From: Collinsella aerofaciens
GTDB lineage: Bacteria; Actinomycetota; Coriobacteriia; Coriobacteriales; Coriobacteriaceae
NCBI RefSeq assembly: GCF_902364945.1
Contig: NZ_CABJFS010000003.1
Coordinates: 201,981 to 265,980, forward strand
DNA length: 64,000 nucleotides
Reading direction: 5' to 3'
In this document: in pieces, positions 51,949 to 62,230 of the stretch
How the letters are laid out: each line of letters starts with the position of its first letter
How positions within the stretch are numbered: position 1 is the stretch's first letter
The notes under the pieces: model-generated
The model's database searches: none
The model's input: only the letters and a program-made list of their open reading frames with translations
What the model was told of the DNA's origin: nothing
Position numbers and translations under genes: made by a program

Positions 51949-52968
51949 CTATCCCAACTGGAAGAACAGAGCAAGGCCAACGGCACCAAATGCCGCAGCG
52001 ATAATCCAAAAACGAATGACGACCTTGGTCTCGGCCCAACCCTTCTTTTCGAAATGATGATGGATGGGCGCCATAAGGAAGACGCGCTTGTGCGTAAAGT
52101 GGAAGTAGACAACCTGAATCATGACCGACAGAGTCTCAACGATAAACAGGCCGCCGATGATGAGGGAGACGACCTCGGTGTTAGTCATGATGGACGTACA
52201 GGCAAACGCGGCGCCCAGAGCAAGCGAGCCGGTATCACCCATAAAGATGCTCGCCGGATAGCAGTTGAACCACAGAAAGCCCAAGCAGGCACCGGCACAC
52301 GCGGTGCAGAAGATGGACAGGTTCACGTCTCCGTGCAAAAACGCCATGGCAGCCATGGCGAGCATGGCGATCATGGAGGTGCCGCCAGCAAGACCGTCAA
52401 GGCCATCGGTCAGGTTCACGGCATTAGAAAGACCGGCAATCATCAGCCAGCAAAAGACAATATAGAGCCACGGGAACGAATAGCCGCAGATGGTGGTCGA
52501 AAGCACGCCAAGGTCGATCGTCAACCCACCGGGAAAACGAATCTCGGGGGCGACGCCGCACCAGTTGACGGCAAGTACCGTAAAGGTGACACAGATAATG
52601 GTTAGGCCGATCATCTTGGCATGGGGCGTCAGACCGAGCGAGCGCCCATGCGTAACGGAGGTCAGGTCGTCGATCAGGCCCAGCACGCCGGTCGCCAGCG
52701 TGGCGAGCAGCACGAGTACGAGCTCGGTGGTGAGCTTGCCCATCAGCAGGCAGGTCAGCGAGATCGCGACGAGGATGACAACGCCACCCATGGTGGGCGT
52801 TCCCTGCTTAACCAAATGACGCTTGGGGCCGTCGGCACGAACCTGCTGGCCGATACCCTCGACCTTGAGCAGCTTGATCCACCACGGCATGAGCAGCAGC
52901 GCAATGGCTGCGGCGATGCCAAGCCCCAAAAAAGCCTGATACGTTGGATACGAGGGATTGCCGAACAT
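51949..52968 (-). CDS. mraY: Phospho-N-acetylmuramoyl-pentapeptide transferase
   Basis: Forms lipid I from UDP-MurNAc-pentapeptide and undecaprenyl phosphate. 339 residues, about ten helices. KQGTPTMGGVVILVAI near residue 54, the catalytic-aspartate region TDGLDGLAGGTSMIAM near 190 and the C-terminal PIHHHFEKKGW with its histidine cluster are all present. It begins three bases after the murF stop. Confidence 0.95.
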   Translation of the reverse strand: MFGNPSYPTYQAFLGLGIAAAIALLLMPWWIKLLKVEGIGQQVRADGPKRHLVKQGTPTMGGVVILVAISLTCLLMGKLTTELVLVLLATLATGVLGLIDDLTSVTHGRSLGLTPHAKMIGLTIICVTFTVLAVNWCGVAPEIRFPGGLTIDLGVLSTTICGYSFPWLYIVFCWLMIAGLSNAVNLTDGLDGLAGGTSMIAMLAMAAMAFLHGDVNLSIFCTACAGACLGFLWFNCYPASIFMGDTGSLALGAAFACTSIMTNTEVVSLIIGGLFIVETLSVMIQVVYFHFTHKRVFLMAPIHHHFEKKGWAETKVVIRFWIIAAAFGAVGLALFFQLG

Positions 52969-52971
52969 GGG

Positions 52972-54396
52972 CTAGCACACACCTTCCACAAAGCGGTCGA
53001 GCTCAACAAAGCGGGAACCCTTGACCAGTACAACATCATGTTTTTCAAGCGCGCCGCCCATGCCGTCGAGCACCTGCTGATAATCGGAGAACACCTGGAT
53101 GCGGTCCTCGTCCATGCCCATCATGCGTGCGGCATCGGCCATAAGCTGGGCCAGCTCACCACCCACGCACGCCAGCATGTCGAGCTTCTTGGCGGCGGCA
53201 TAGGCGCCCACGAGCTCATGCATGCGAGGAGCCTCATCGCCCATCTCGCCCATCTCGCCCAGGATCGCCATGCGAGACCCCGTGCACGAAAGCGAGCACA
53301 GCAGATCGAGACCGGCTGCCATCGATTCGGCGCTGGCGTTATAGGAATCGTCGATGATGCGTGCACCACTCTTGGCGCGCTTGATCTCCTGGCGGTGCCC
53401 GGTGATCGTAAGACCCCTAAAGGCAGCATCGATCTGCTCGGGCGTCACGCCCAGGCGATAGGCAACCGCGGCGGCCTTAACGGCATTAGGAACGGACTGC
53501 ACGCCGGGGATGGCAAGCATGGTATCGATTGTCTCGCCCTGACCAAAATCGAGCGTAAAGACCGGACGGCCTTCGTCATCAACACGAATGTCGCGGGCAC
53601 GGACCTCATCATCGTCCGAGACGCCGGCCAGCATCACGTCGATACCAGCAGGCTGGGCGAACGTGTCGCGAATGAACGGCGTAAAGTCGTCCTCGCCGCC
53701 CAAAACCAGCAGCGGCAAATTGTCGCCGGCGGCGCACATGCCCTGGACAATCTCGGCCTTAGCGCGGGCGATGTTCTCGCGGCTGCCCAAAATGCCGATA
53801 TGAGAGGTGCCGATCTTGCTCACGATGGCAAGGTTGGGATTGGCAGACAGAGACAGGCGCTCGATCTCGTGGAAATGGTTCATGCCCATCTCGAGCACCA
53901 GGACCTCGGTATCGGCCGGAGCGGAAAGCACCGTGAGCGGCATGCCGATCAGGTTATTGAAATTGCCCTTGGTGGCCCAGACACGATAGCGCTTGGCGAG
54001 CACAGCGGCGAGCACGTCCTTGGTCGTCGTCTTGCCGATGGAACCGGTAATGCCAACGACCAGGCAGCCAAGCTCCAGGCGATACGCGTGCGCCAAACGC
54101 AGCAGAAACTCCTCGGGATCATCGGTCAGCAAGATGGCACAGCCCTTGTCCTGCGCCAGCGAGACCAGCTCGGCCTCGGGCTCACGCGTCATCACGACGG
54201 CGCCGGCACCCGACTGGACGGCACGGGAAGCAAAATCATTGCCGTCGACGTTTTCACCGGGAAAGGCGACGAAAATCGTCCCTTCCTCGACCTGGCGCGA
54301 GTCGATAACGCACCCGCGGCATACCAGATCGACTTCTCCCGTCACGGTTCGGGCCCCTGTTGCGGCCGCGAGGTTGTTGACGGCGATCTCTATCAT
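52972..54396 (-). CDS. murF: UDP-N-acetylmuramoyl-tripeptide-D-alanyl-D-alanine ligase
   Basis: Adds D-Ala-D-Ala to the precursor. 474 residues. An N-terminal uridine-binding region ends near FVAFPGENVDGNDFA, VGITGSIGKTTTKDVLAAVL near residue 119 is the ATP loop, MNHFHEIERLS near 172 follows, and RIIDDSYNASAESMAAGL near 355 is the C-terminal signature. GGGGAG precedes the start. A 128-base gap separates it from ftsI. Confidence 0.94.
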   Translation of the reverse strand: MIEIAVNNLAAATGARTVTGEVDLVCRGCVIDSRQVEEGTIFVAFPGENVDGNDFASRAVQSGAGAVVMTREPEAELVSLAQDKGCAILLTDDPEEFLLRLAHAYRLELGCLVVGITGSIGKTTTKDVLAAVLAKRYRVWATKGNFNNLIGMPLTVLSAPADTEVLVLEMGMNHFHEIERLSLSANPNLAIVSKIGTSHIGILGSRENIARAKAEIVQGMCAAGDNLPLLVLGGEDDFTPFIRDTFAQPAGIDVMLAGVSDDDEVRARDIRVDDEGRPVFTLDFGQGETIDTMLAIPGVQSVPNAVKAAAVAYRLGVTPEQIDAAFRGLTITGHRQEIKRAKSGARIIDDSYNASAESMAAGLDLLCSLSCTGSRMAILGEMGEMGDEAPRMHELVGAYAAAKKLDMLACVGGELAQLMADAARMMGMDEDRIQVFSDYQQVLDGMGGALEKHDVVLVKGSRFVELDRFVEGVC

Positions 54397-54524
54397 TGCA
54401 GCTCCCCTGTAAACCTAAATAATGCTATCGGCGTATTGTATCCCAGCGCCGCGCATGCGTGGTGCAGGGCATGTGAACACCCCTCATATGGGACAACAAA
54501 CCACGCCCCAAAGATTGTAACCCC

Positions 54525-56390
54525 CTACTTCGCGTGCGGGATACCCAGCACGTCGAGCGCGTTGGCCATAATTGACTGGAACGGCACCGCAGCGGCATCT
54601 GAGCCGCTCGGCGTTCCGTCGAGCGTGATATAGCACAGCACCTTGGGCGATTGTGCCGGTGCAAAGCCCATAAAGGACGACATGTAGTTCTCCTTGAGGT
54701 AGCCGCCGTTCTCGTCGGCACGTTCGGCCGTACCGGTCTTACCCGCCACGTCATAGCCGTCAACCGCGCCGCCAACGCCCGTTCCCTCCGACACGACCGT
54801 CTGCATGCACGATGTCACCTGGGATGCGGCGTCCTCCGAAATCGCGCGCTCGCCTTCGCCCCAGTCCTTCTCGTCGCCTTTGCTGGACTTATAGAAGTGC
54901 GGGGTCATCATCACGCCGCCGTTGGCGATGCCGCCCACGGCACGTGCGATCTCAATCGGCGAGACAGACAGCGCCTGTCCAAAGCTCATCGAGCCCAGCG
55001 TGGCGCCGTCATACTGGTCACGCTCCTTGACGATGCCCAGGCTCTCGCCCGGAAAATCGACACCAGAGCTGTGACCGATGCCCCACTTGTCCACATAGGC
55101 GGCAAAGTCGTCGGCACCGATCTTGCGCCCCACCAGGACAAAACCCACGTTGGACGAACGGCGCATCATCTCGCGCACATCCATGGTCATGGCGTAGTCA
55201 CGCTTGTCGGCATCGGTGACGGTATCGTCGCCCACCTTGATGCTCGCCGGCACCTCAAACGACGTACTCGACCGCACGACACCCAAGTCGAAGCCGGCGC
55301 CCGCCACGAGCGTCTTAAAGACCGAGCCGGGCTCGTAGGCGTCGGTGACCAGGCGCAGGTTCATATCCTCGGTCTTGGCGTTTTCCAAATTGGTCTGGTC
55401 GTAGGTCGGATACGAGCAGGCTGCCAAGATCTCGCCTGTCGTAGGATCGGTGACCAGCGCCGAGCCGTTCTTGGCCTTTGTCTTCTCGACAGCCTCTGCC
55501 AGGGCATCCTCGGCCGCACGCTGGATATTGACGTCGAGCGTCGTCACGATATCAACGCCGTCGACCGCAGCCACCTTTTTATAGGCACCGCCCGCGATAT
55601 AGCTGCCGTCCCTCGCGCGCTCGCGTACGAGAGAGCCGTTCGTGCCGGTCAGAAGCTTGTTGTATTGCTTTTCGAGACCCGTCAAGCCGTCGTTGTCTAC
55701 ATTCACTACACCCAGCACCTGCGATGCCAGATTGCCGTATGGATATACGCGCTTCATGGCCTGCTCAAAAAGCACGCCGGGCAGGTTCTTCTTCTCCAGC
55801 GCCGCAGCGTCGTCTTCGTCCACCTGGCGCTTGATATACACCCAGGTTCCATCGGACTCAACGAGCTTGCGGCAGGTCTTTTTATCGATTCCAGTTGCCT
55901 TGACCAGCGCCGACACCGTCTTGTCAACATCCTCGACAAGCTGGGGGTTCACGGCGATGTTGCGACATTCGACCGACGACGCTAGCACGTTACCGTTGCG
56001 GTCGTAGATGGTGCCACGTTTGGCATAGAGGGTCTGCGCAAGCAGGCGGCGCGCATCGGCACGCTCGCGCAGTTTATCGGCTTCAACAATTTGATAGTCG
56101 GCAAGGCGAAAGACGCCCAAGCCCAAGCCAAGCCCAATGAAGCCCATGACGGCTTTGCGGCGAGGCAGAGGCGTGCCTGTGAGCCATTCGGTCGACGAAC
56201 TCTTGCGCGACCTGGTGTTATGCACTTGAGGGCCGCCCGAGCCGCGAAGTCGCGACGCCGGGTCGTTGCCACGGGACTGCCCGGCGTTGTAAGATTGCCG
56301 ACCCGTTCCTTGATAACCAGAACGTCCCCGCGACGAGGGACGTCCAGAACCGCGGCCCCCATCGGAACCGCGGCGATAGTCATTTGTCAT
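54525..56390 (-). CDS. ftsI: FtsI-type penicillin-binding protein (septal transpeptidase)
   Basis: Crosslinks septal peptidoglycan as a class B PBP. 621 residues. A Gly/Ser/Arg-rich tail of about 75 residues precedes the membrane helix (AVMGFIGLGLGLGVF). A PBP dimerisation domain follows, then the transpeptidase domain: EPGSVFKTL near residue 355 (SxxK), RRSSNVGFVL near 411 (SxN) and VAGKTGTAERADENGGYL near 550 (KTG). No PASTA repeats at the C-terminus. The ribosome site is weak. Confidence 0.93.
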   Translation of the reverse strand: MTNDYRRGSDGGRGSGRPSSRGRSGYQGTGRQSYNAGQSRGNDPASRLRGSGGPQVHNTRSRKSSSTEWLTGTPLPRRKAVMGFIGLGLGLGVFRLADYQIVEADKLRERADARRLLAQTLYAKRGTIYDRNGNVLASSVECRNIAVNPQLVEDVDKTVSALVKATGIDKKTCRKLVESDGTWVYIKRQVDEDDAAALEKKNLPGVLFEQAMKRVYPYGNLASQVLGVVNVDNDGLTGLEKQYNKLLTGTNGSLVRERARDGSYIAGGAYKKVAAVDGVDIVTTLDVNIQRAAEDALAEAVEKTKAKNGSALVTDPTTGEILAACSYPTYDQTNLENAKTEDMNLRLVTDAYEPGSVFKTLVAGAGFDLGVVRSSTSFEVPASIKVGDDTVTDADKRDYAMTMDVREMMRRSSNVGFVLVGRKIGADDFAAYVDKWGIGHSSGVDFPGESLGIVKERDQYDGATLGSMSFGQALSVSPIEIARAVGGIANGGVMMTPHFYKSSKGDEKDWGEGERAISEDAASQVTSCMQTVVSEGTGVGGAVDGYDVAGKTGTAERADENGGYLKENYMSSFMGFAPAQSPKVLCYITLDGTPSGSDAAAVPFQSIMANALDVLGIPHAK

Positions 56391-56407
56391 ACTCAGCTAC
56401 CGTCTTG

Positions 56408-56878
56408 CTACTGAGCGGTCGCGGTCGCGTTGGCGCCCGCGGCTGCATCCTGCGAAAAGTCAAGTGTAACGCTCTCGCTGGGCTCCACCATGCCATAAGC
56501 GCCCGCAAGGTCGCGAATGCGCGTGTCGGCGCCATAGACCGAATGCATGACCTCCAGGTCGGAGCTCTCATCGGTCGCCTTTTCGAGCGTGTTGGTAAGC
56601 TCGGCGTTGCTGTTGAGCACCTGGGCCGTAACGCCGGCGAGCGCCACGCGGGCGACGCCGATCGTCATGAAGATAGCCGCAATGATGCAAAACGTTTTAA
56701 GAACGCTCATGAAAACCGGGCTTACCGCCTGGTTTGCCTGACGGCCCGCGCCCGTGTAGACATCAAAGCGCGGCGTGCGCTGCTCACGGGGAGCAACGGG
56801 GGCCTGCGGCGTCTCACGATAGGCGGGCATGGCGTTCATATCATAGGCGAGTGCTGCGCTTGAAGTGTTGTAGCCCAT
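56408..56878 (-). CDS. ftsL: Probable FtsL-like division protein
   Basis: A 156-residue single-pass protein in the usual position of ftsL, between rsmH and ftsI. A polar N-terminus of about 55 residues is followed by one membrane helix (LKTFCIIAAIFMTIGVARVAL, about 60-80) and a short coiled-coil segment (VLNSNAELTNTLEKATDE), then a low-complexity Ala/Thr tail. FtsL sequences diverge strongly, so the call rests on topology and position. Confidence 0.7.
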   Translation of the reverse strand: MGYNTSSAALAYDMNAMPAYRETPQAPVAPREQRTPRFDVYTGAGRQANQAVSPVFMSVLKTFCIIAAIFMTIGVARVALAGVTAQVLNSNAELTNTLEKATDESSDLEVMHSVYGADTRIRDLAGAYGMVEPSESVTLDFSQDAAAGANATATAQ

Positions 56879-56968
56879 GATATGCCGCCTCCCATCCCGA
56901 GTACGTTGGTAGTATGTTTAAGCTTCGTTTATGGTGCGAGCGGGAGGTCCAATATCGCGCGGTCGCGC

Positions 56969-57934
56969 CTACAGACGCTGCGCCACGCGGATTTTGGCTG
57001 ATCTCGCCCGAGGGTTGCGCTCAACCTCATCAGGCTGGGCAACCAAGGGTTTGCGAGTGATGACCTTGAGTATCGGCACGTTGCCGCACACGCACACCGG
57101 AATCTCCGGCGGACACGTGCACCCCTGGTTCATCTCCTTAAAGTGATTCTTTACGATACGGTCCTCGAGCGAGTGATACGAGATGACGCAGATACGTCCG
57201 CCCGGGTTGAGCCACCTGGTGGCGGCATCAAGCCCTCGTTCGAGCACATCGAGCTCGTGATTGACCTCGATGCGAATGGCCTGGAAACTTTTCTTGGCCG
57301 GGTGTCCGCCATGCCGACGAGCGGCAGCCGGGATACCCGCCTTGATGATCTCGACAAATTGGCCGGTGGTTTCGATCGGTTCTTGCTCGCGGCGGCGCAC
57401 GATCTCGCGCGCGATCTGCGAGGCGAACTTCTCTTCGCCGTAGACGCGTAGAATCCGGGCGAGGTCGTGTTCGTTATAGGTGTTGATGACCTCAGCTGCG
57501 TTTAAGGTGTTATTACCCGGATCCATCCGCATGTCCAATGGGGCGTCCTCGTTATACGAAAAGCCCCTGCCAGGGATATCGAGTTGCGGTGACGAAACGC
57601 CCAAATCGAACAGGAAGCCATCGACCCCGGGCACCTCGGCCGAGCAAAGCAGCTCGTCCAAGTCGCCGAAGTTGCCCTTCAGCAGCTGGTGCGGAACGCC
57701 GGGAACCTCGCGGTCCAGACGGGCGCCAGCGGCCTCGAGGGCCATGTCGTCCTGATCGACGCCGAGCAAAAGGCCCGTCTCCCCCACCTGCGCGGCCATC
57801 TTTACCGAATGGCCGGCACCGCCAAGGGTGCAATCGCAGACAACGGAGCCGCTCTTTAGCCGCAGCGACTCAAGCACTTCGCCGAGCATGACAGGTTCAT
57901 GCCGATATTCTTGTGTCAAGATCCCACGCTCCAT
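56969..57934 (-). CDS. rsmH: 16S rRNA (cytosine-1402 N4) methyltransferase
   Basis: Methylates C1402 in the ribosomal P site. 321 residues (formerly MraW). EYRHEPVMLGEVLESL at the N-terminus, VCDCTLGGAGHSVKMA near residue 33 (SAM loop), GVSSPQLDIPGRGFSYN near 113 and VISYHSLEDRIVKNHF near 248 are the family motifs. The ribosome site before the ATG is weak, and a TTG five codons in is an alternative. It starts 20 bases after mraZ. Confidence 0.94.
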   Translation of the reverse strand: MERGILTQEYRHEPVMLGEVLESLRLKSGSVVCDCTLGGAGHSVKMAAQVGETGLLLGVDQDDMALEAAGARLDREVPGVPHQLLKGNFGDLDELLCSAEVPGVDGFLFDLGVSSPQLDIPGRGFSYNEDAPLDMRMDPGNNTLNAAEVINTYNEHDLARILRVYGEEKFASQIAREIVRRREQEPIETTGQFVEIIKAGIPAAARRHGGHPAKKSFQAIRIEVNHELDVLERGLDAATRWLNPGGRICVISYHSLEDRIVKNHFKEMNQGCTCPPEIPVCVCGNVPILKVITRKPLVAQPDEVERNPRARSAKIRVAQRL

Positions 57935-57954
57935 CCGTTACCCGTGCCTTGCCC

Positions 57955-58389
57955 TTACGAGAAGAAGAGGTCCAGCAGGGCCTCATCGTCATCGTCCTCA
58001 TCGGCCGCGGCGCGATCCCAAACCTCAAGGTGGTCGTAGTTGCCCACAACCGTGACCTCGCGGTCGAGGTTCGCCTGCTTGCGGAGAGACTCGGAAAGAC
58101 CGATACGACCGGCGCTGTCCACATCCATCGACGTGGTGCGCTTGTTGATCGCCCTCATGAGCTTCTGGTCGTTGATATCACGCGGGTTAAAACCCTCGTG
58201 GCCCTCACGACCCGCGAAGAGTCCTTCGACCCACTTATCGAAGGCCTCGGCAGAGAACACGTACAGAGCATCGACATCCAGGGCTTTGAACACGCGAACG
58301 TGCTCTCCAAGCTCCTCGCGAAGGGGTGCAGGCAGGGACAGACGACCTTTTGCATCGAGATTGCGCTCGTATGCACCAGTCATTCCCAT
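57955..58389 (-). CDS. mraZ: Transcriptional regulator MraZ
   Basis: First gene of the division cluster and regulator of it. 144 residues with two AbrB/MraZ domains: GAYERNLDAKGRLSLPAPLR at residues 5-24 and TSMDVDSAGRIGLSESLR near 86. The DxKGRxxxP and DxxGRxxL loops bind DNA. An acidic tail (DEDDDDEALLDLFF) is longer than usual. GGGGAGGG precedes the ATG. Its predicted binding repeats are about 105 bases upstream. Confidence 0.95.
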   Translation of the reverse strand: MGMTGAYERNLDAKGRLSLPAPLREELGEHVRVFKALDVDALYVFSAEAFDKWVEGLFAGREGHEGFNPRDINDQKLMRAINKRTTSMDVDSAGRIGLSESLRKQANLDREVTVVGNYDHLEVWDRAAADEDDDDEALLDLFFS

Positions 58390-58493
58390 GTGCGCCCTCC
58401 CCTCGGTTACTCAGATGGCACGTACGCGGGGAACCACCCCGCCTGTCGACGTCATCAATAATATGGGGAACCGCCCCATTTTTCAACACCTTT

Positions 58494-58534
58494 CCCCACC
58501 CCTTCCCCCACCCCTCCCCACCATTCCACCCCCA
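58494..58534 (-). promoter_or_regulatory. Probable MraZ-binding repeats in a G-rich tract
   Basis: On the minus strand TGGGG occurs at 58534-58530, 58520-58516, 58510-58506 and 58498-58494, with one pair exactly 10 bases apart, the known MraZ spacing (TGGGN with 5-base gaps). The tract has at least six runs of four or five G and could also form G-quadruplexes. Confidence 0.5.
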
Positions 58535-58553
58535 ATATGTTGTAAAACACCCC

Positions 58554-58567
58554 CGAGCATATGTTCG
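58554..58567. promoter_or_regulatory. LexA (SOS) box-like palindrome upstream of mraZ
   Basis: CGAGCATATGTTCG differs by one base from the Gram-positive/actinobacterial LexA consensus CGAACRNRYGTTYG. It lies about 165 bases before mraZ. No lexA in the window. Confidence 0.35.
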
Positions 58568-58754
58568 AAAACACAATATGTTGTGTTTGCAGCAAAGGCG
58601 GGATGCCACCTGTAGAACCACGCCCGCGAACCTCAACCTTCAAGTTGACCTTGAGGCGATTTTTACGTCCCTTTACACGCCGTTCACATCGCCCCCAAAC
58701 TCCCCCACCCACGGTGCACACGGCCCACCGCCGCGTCGGTGTCTAGCGAAAAAT

Positions 58755-58816
58755 GGGACGAGCCCCAGATTGCCCATGCGCGCAAAAGTGCGTCTCGGCA
58801 ATCTGGGGCCCGTCCC
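58755..58816 (-). terminator. Nested palindrome acting as likely xerD terminator
   Basis: GGGACGAGCCCCAGATTGCC (58755-58774) pairs with 58797-58816, one mismatch in 20. CGCA/TGCG forms a small inner hairpin. On the minus strand ATTTTTCGC follows, consistent with termination after xerD. Confidence 0.7.
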
Positions 58817-58851
58817 CTTTAGTATTTATAAATATGCAGGTCAGCGAGGTG

Positions 58852-59793
58852 CTAGCGATGTGCTAGCGGATGCGCCGCCAGATAGACCTCGGTCAGTTGC
58901 GTTCGGTCGACATGCGTGTAGACCTGCGTGGTCGAAATATCGGCATGGCCCAAAATCTCCTGCAGCACACGCAGGTCGGCACCGCCCGCGAGCATGTGGG
59001 TGGCAAAGGAGTGGCGCAAGGTATGGGGATGGAGCCCCACCAGCCCCACCTGACGCCCATACCGCTCGCATATCGTATGCACGGCCTGGCGCGACAGGCG
59101 ACGTCCGTTCTTATTTAAAAAGACCGCCGAGGTCTCGGTTCCGCGGGCATGAGCCGCCAAGCGAGAACGTCCCTCAGTTACATAGAGCGTCAGAGCTCGC
59201 GCCGCGCTTCCCACCAGTGGGGACAGGCGTTCCTTTGAGCCCTTACCGCGAACGAGTACAAAGCCATCGTCAATATGGATATCGCCCATATCGAGCCCAA
59301 CCAGCTCACTCACACGCAAACCGCATCCGTAGAGCACTTCCAAGATGGCATGGTCGCGCAGTCCCATCTCGCCCTCGGGAAAGTCTTGATCGAGCAGTGC
59401 CGAGACATCCTCCACCGATAGATACTCCGGCAAACGCTCAGCCTTTTTAGGAAGGCGCAACGCCGCCGTTGGATTTTGGGCCACAGCCCCATCGCGCACC
59501 AAAAAGGCATGCAGGCCCTTCACGGCCGCAAGCGCACGCTCCACCGAAGCATCGGAATAGCCTCCGTCGCGGCGATCGGCGACAAAGCCCTCCACGATCT
59601 GACGGGTCACCTCTTCAAAAGACACAATACCCGCCCGCTCCAGATAGGCGCAGTACGTCGTCAGGTCACGACGATAGGCCGCAATCGTGTTGCGCGCCAA
59701 GCCCCGCTCGACCGCGAGGTAATCGAGATACTCCCCCGCCGCCACGGCGAGCGACGAGGGAGTAGCTTCGGTATGTTCCTTATTCGCCGGCAC
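58852..59793 (-). CDS. xerD: Tyrosine recombinase XerD
   Basis: Resolves chromosome dimers at dif sites together with XerC. 313 residues. An N-terminal SAM-like core-binding domain (YLDYLAVERGLARNTIAAYR) is followed by the catalytic domain with Arg in YGCGLRVSELVGL, Lys in GKGSKER, His/Arg in HPHTLRHSFATHML, His in GHADISTTQ and Tyr in VYTHV. The neighbouring pyrG supports XerD rather than XerC, as in mycobacteria. The start is GTG at 59793, two bases after the pyrG stop, with a weak ribosome site; coupling to pyrG is likely. Confidence 0.88.
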   Translation of the reverse strand: MPANKEHTEATPSSLAVAAGEYLDYLAVERGLARNTIAAYRRDLTTYCAYLERAGIVSFEEVTRQIVEGFVADRRDGGYSDASVERALAAVKGLHAFLVRDGAVAQNPTAALRLPKKAERLPEYLSVEDVSALLDQDFPEGEMGLRDHAILEVLYGCGLRVSELVGLDMGDIHIDDGFVLVRGKGSKERLSPLVGSAARALTLYVTEGRSRLAAHARGTETSAVFLNKNGRRLSRQAVHTICERYGRQVGLVGLHPHTLRHSFATHMLAGGADLRVLQEILGHADISTTQVYTHVDRTQLTEVYLAAHPLAHR

Positions 59794-59795
59794 CC

Positions 59796-61463
<1,668 letters not shown>

Positions 61464-61585
61464 TTACCTGCGCTTCCCGTAGAAGTTGTTTATCCACATC
61501 TTACGGGTCTTCATTGTAATACTCGCGCCGCGAACCGTTCGCAATTTTTCTCGCGTGCGATTGCATTTCTCAATCTTGAAACAAA

Positions 61586-61611
61586 ACGCCGCCCGGTTTC
61601 CCAGGCGGCGT
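61586..61611 (-). terminator. Terminator of the winged-helix gene
   Basis: ACGCCGCC (61586-61593) and GGCGGCGT (61604-61611) form a perfect stem; on the minus strand TTTTGTTTC follows. Confidence 0.8.
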
Positions 61612-61635
61612 CGCTATGGCAAAGATTACATGCTG

Positions 61636-61974
61636 TTATCGATCAGCAACCTCGTCTTCGAGCATTTCCTGAACGAGCATGCCGGTACGGACGCCCTCAA
61701 GATACCACTCGCCACGTTCGGTGAGGCAAATGCCATTTGCAAGCTGACCGCCGTCGTCGCTATAACGCGAGACGACATCAATCATGCCTTCGGAATCCAA
61801 GCGATCGATTGCGGCGCGGGCACGATACGGCGAAACCCCCACGCGCTCGGCAAGCGTTTTGCGCGAGAAACCATACGGCCCGCCATTGTCTTCGGTTTGC
61901 TGGTCGATCTCCATCAACACCAGCACCTCGACACGCTTCATATCGTTGACACTCGCACGACCCTTGCCCGCCAT
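61636..61974 (-). CDS. Putative winged-helix transcriptional regulator
   Basis: A 112-residue protein with the look of a small winged-helix DNA-binding domain: VNDMKRVEVLVLMEIDQQ (helix 1), FSRKTLAERVGVSPYRARAA (helix-turn-helix, about residues 41-60) and a beta-wing near GICLTERGEWYLEG. It has no effector domain. The target is unknown. The start at 61974 has GAGGAGG before it. It lies upstream of pyrG but is separated from it by a terminator. Confidence 0.65.
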   Translation of the reverse strand: MAGKGRASVNDMKRVEVLVLMEIDQQTEDNGGPYGFSRKTLAERVGVSPYRARAAIDRLDSEGMIDVVSRYSDDGGQLANGICLTERGEWYLEGVRTGMLVQEMLEDEVADR

Positions 61975-62168
61975 AGCAGCCTCCTCAAACCGAGCACGAG
62001 CATCTAACGCGCCGTGCGCGACCGACACACCTCACGATGGCAGGTAATATCCATCATGCGGCATCCCGCTAAGGATGAAACAGTTACGGTTATTGTATAC
62101 CGCTCAAATTGTTTCTAGGCAGGTAAACGGCTATTTTTCGCCGAAATAGGCGCTTTATTGATCAAAAA

Positions 62169-62196
62169 GCCGTACCGGGCGCTAACCCGATACGGC
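62169..62196 (-). terminator. Terminator of the DUF1846 gene
   Basis: GCCGTACCGGG (62169-62179) pairs with CCCGATACGGC (62186-62196), one mismatch; on the minus strand TTTTTGATC follows. Confidence 0.8.
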
Positions 62197-62230
62197 CAAA
62201 ATGCAATGCATTTACCGCGGTGCTTCAAAC

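Larger units (their letters stand above)
58390..58851. other. Regulatory spacer upstream of mraZ
   Basis: Contains, going away from mraZ, a small ATGGGG/CCCCAT hairpin, the G-rich MraZ-box region, a near-consensus LexA-type site, an AACACAA-TATG-TTGTGTT palindrome (58570-58587), a CCTCAA/TTGAGG dyad (58631-58656), and the xerD terminator-like palindrome. AT-rich stretches near 58535-58590 would suit the promoter. No gene is convincing. Confidence 0.55.

Noticed and set aside
58631-58656. SoxR/MerR-type operator
   Set aside because: The CCTCAA/TTGAGG arms resemble a MerR dyad, but spacing and centre do not fit and there is no divergent regulator.
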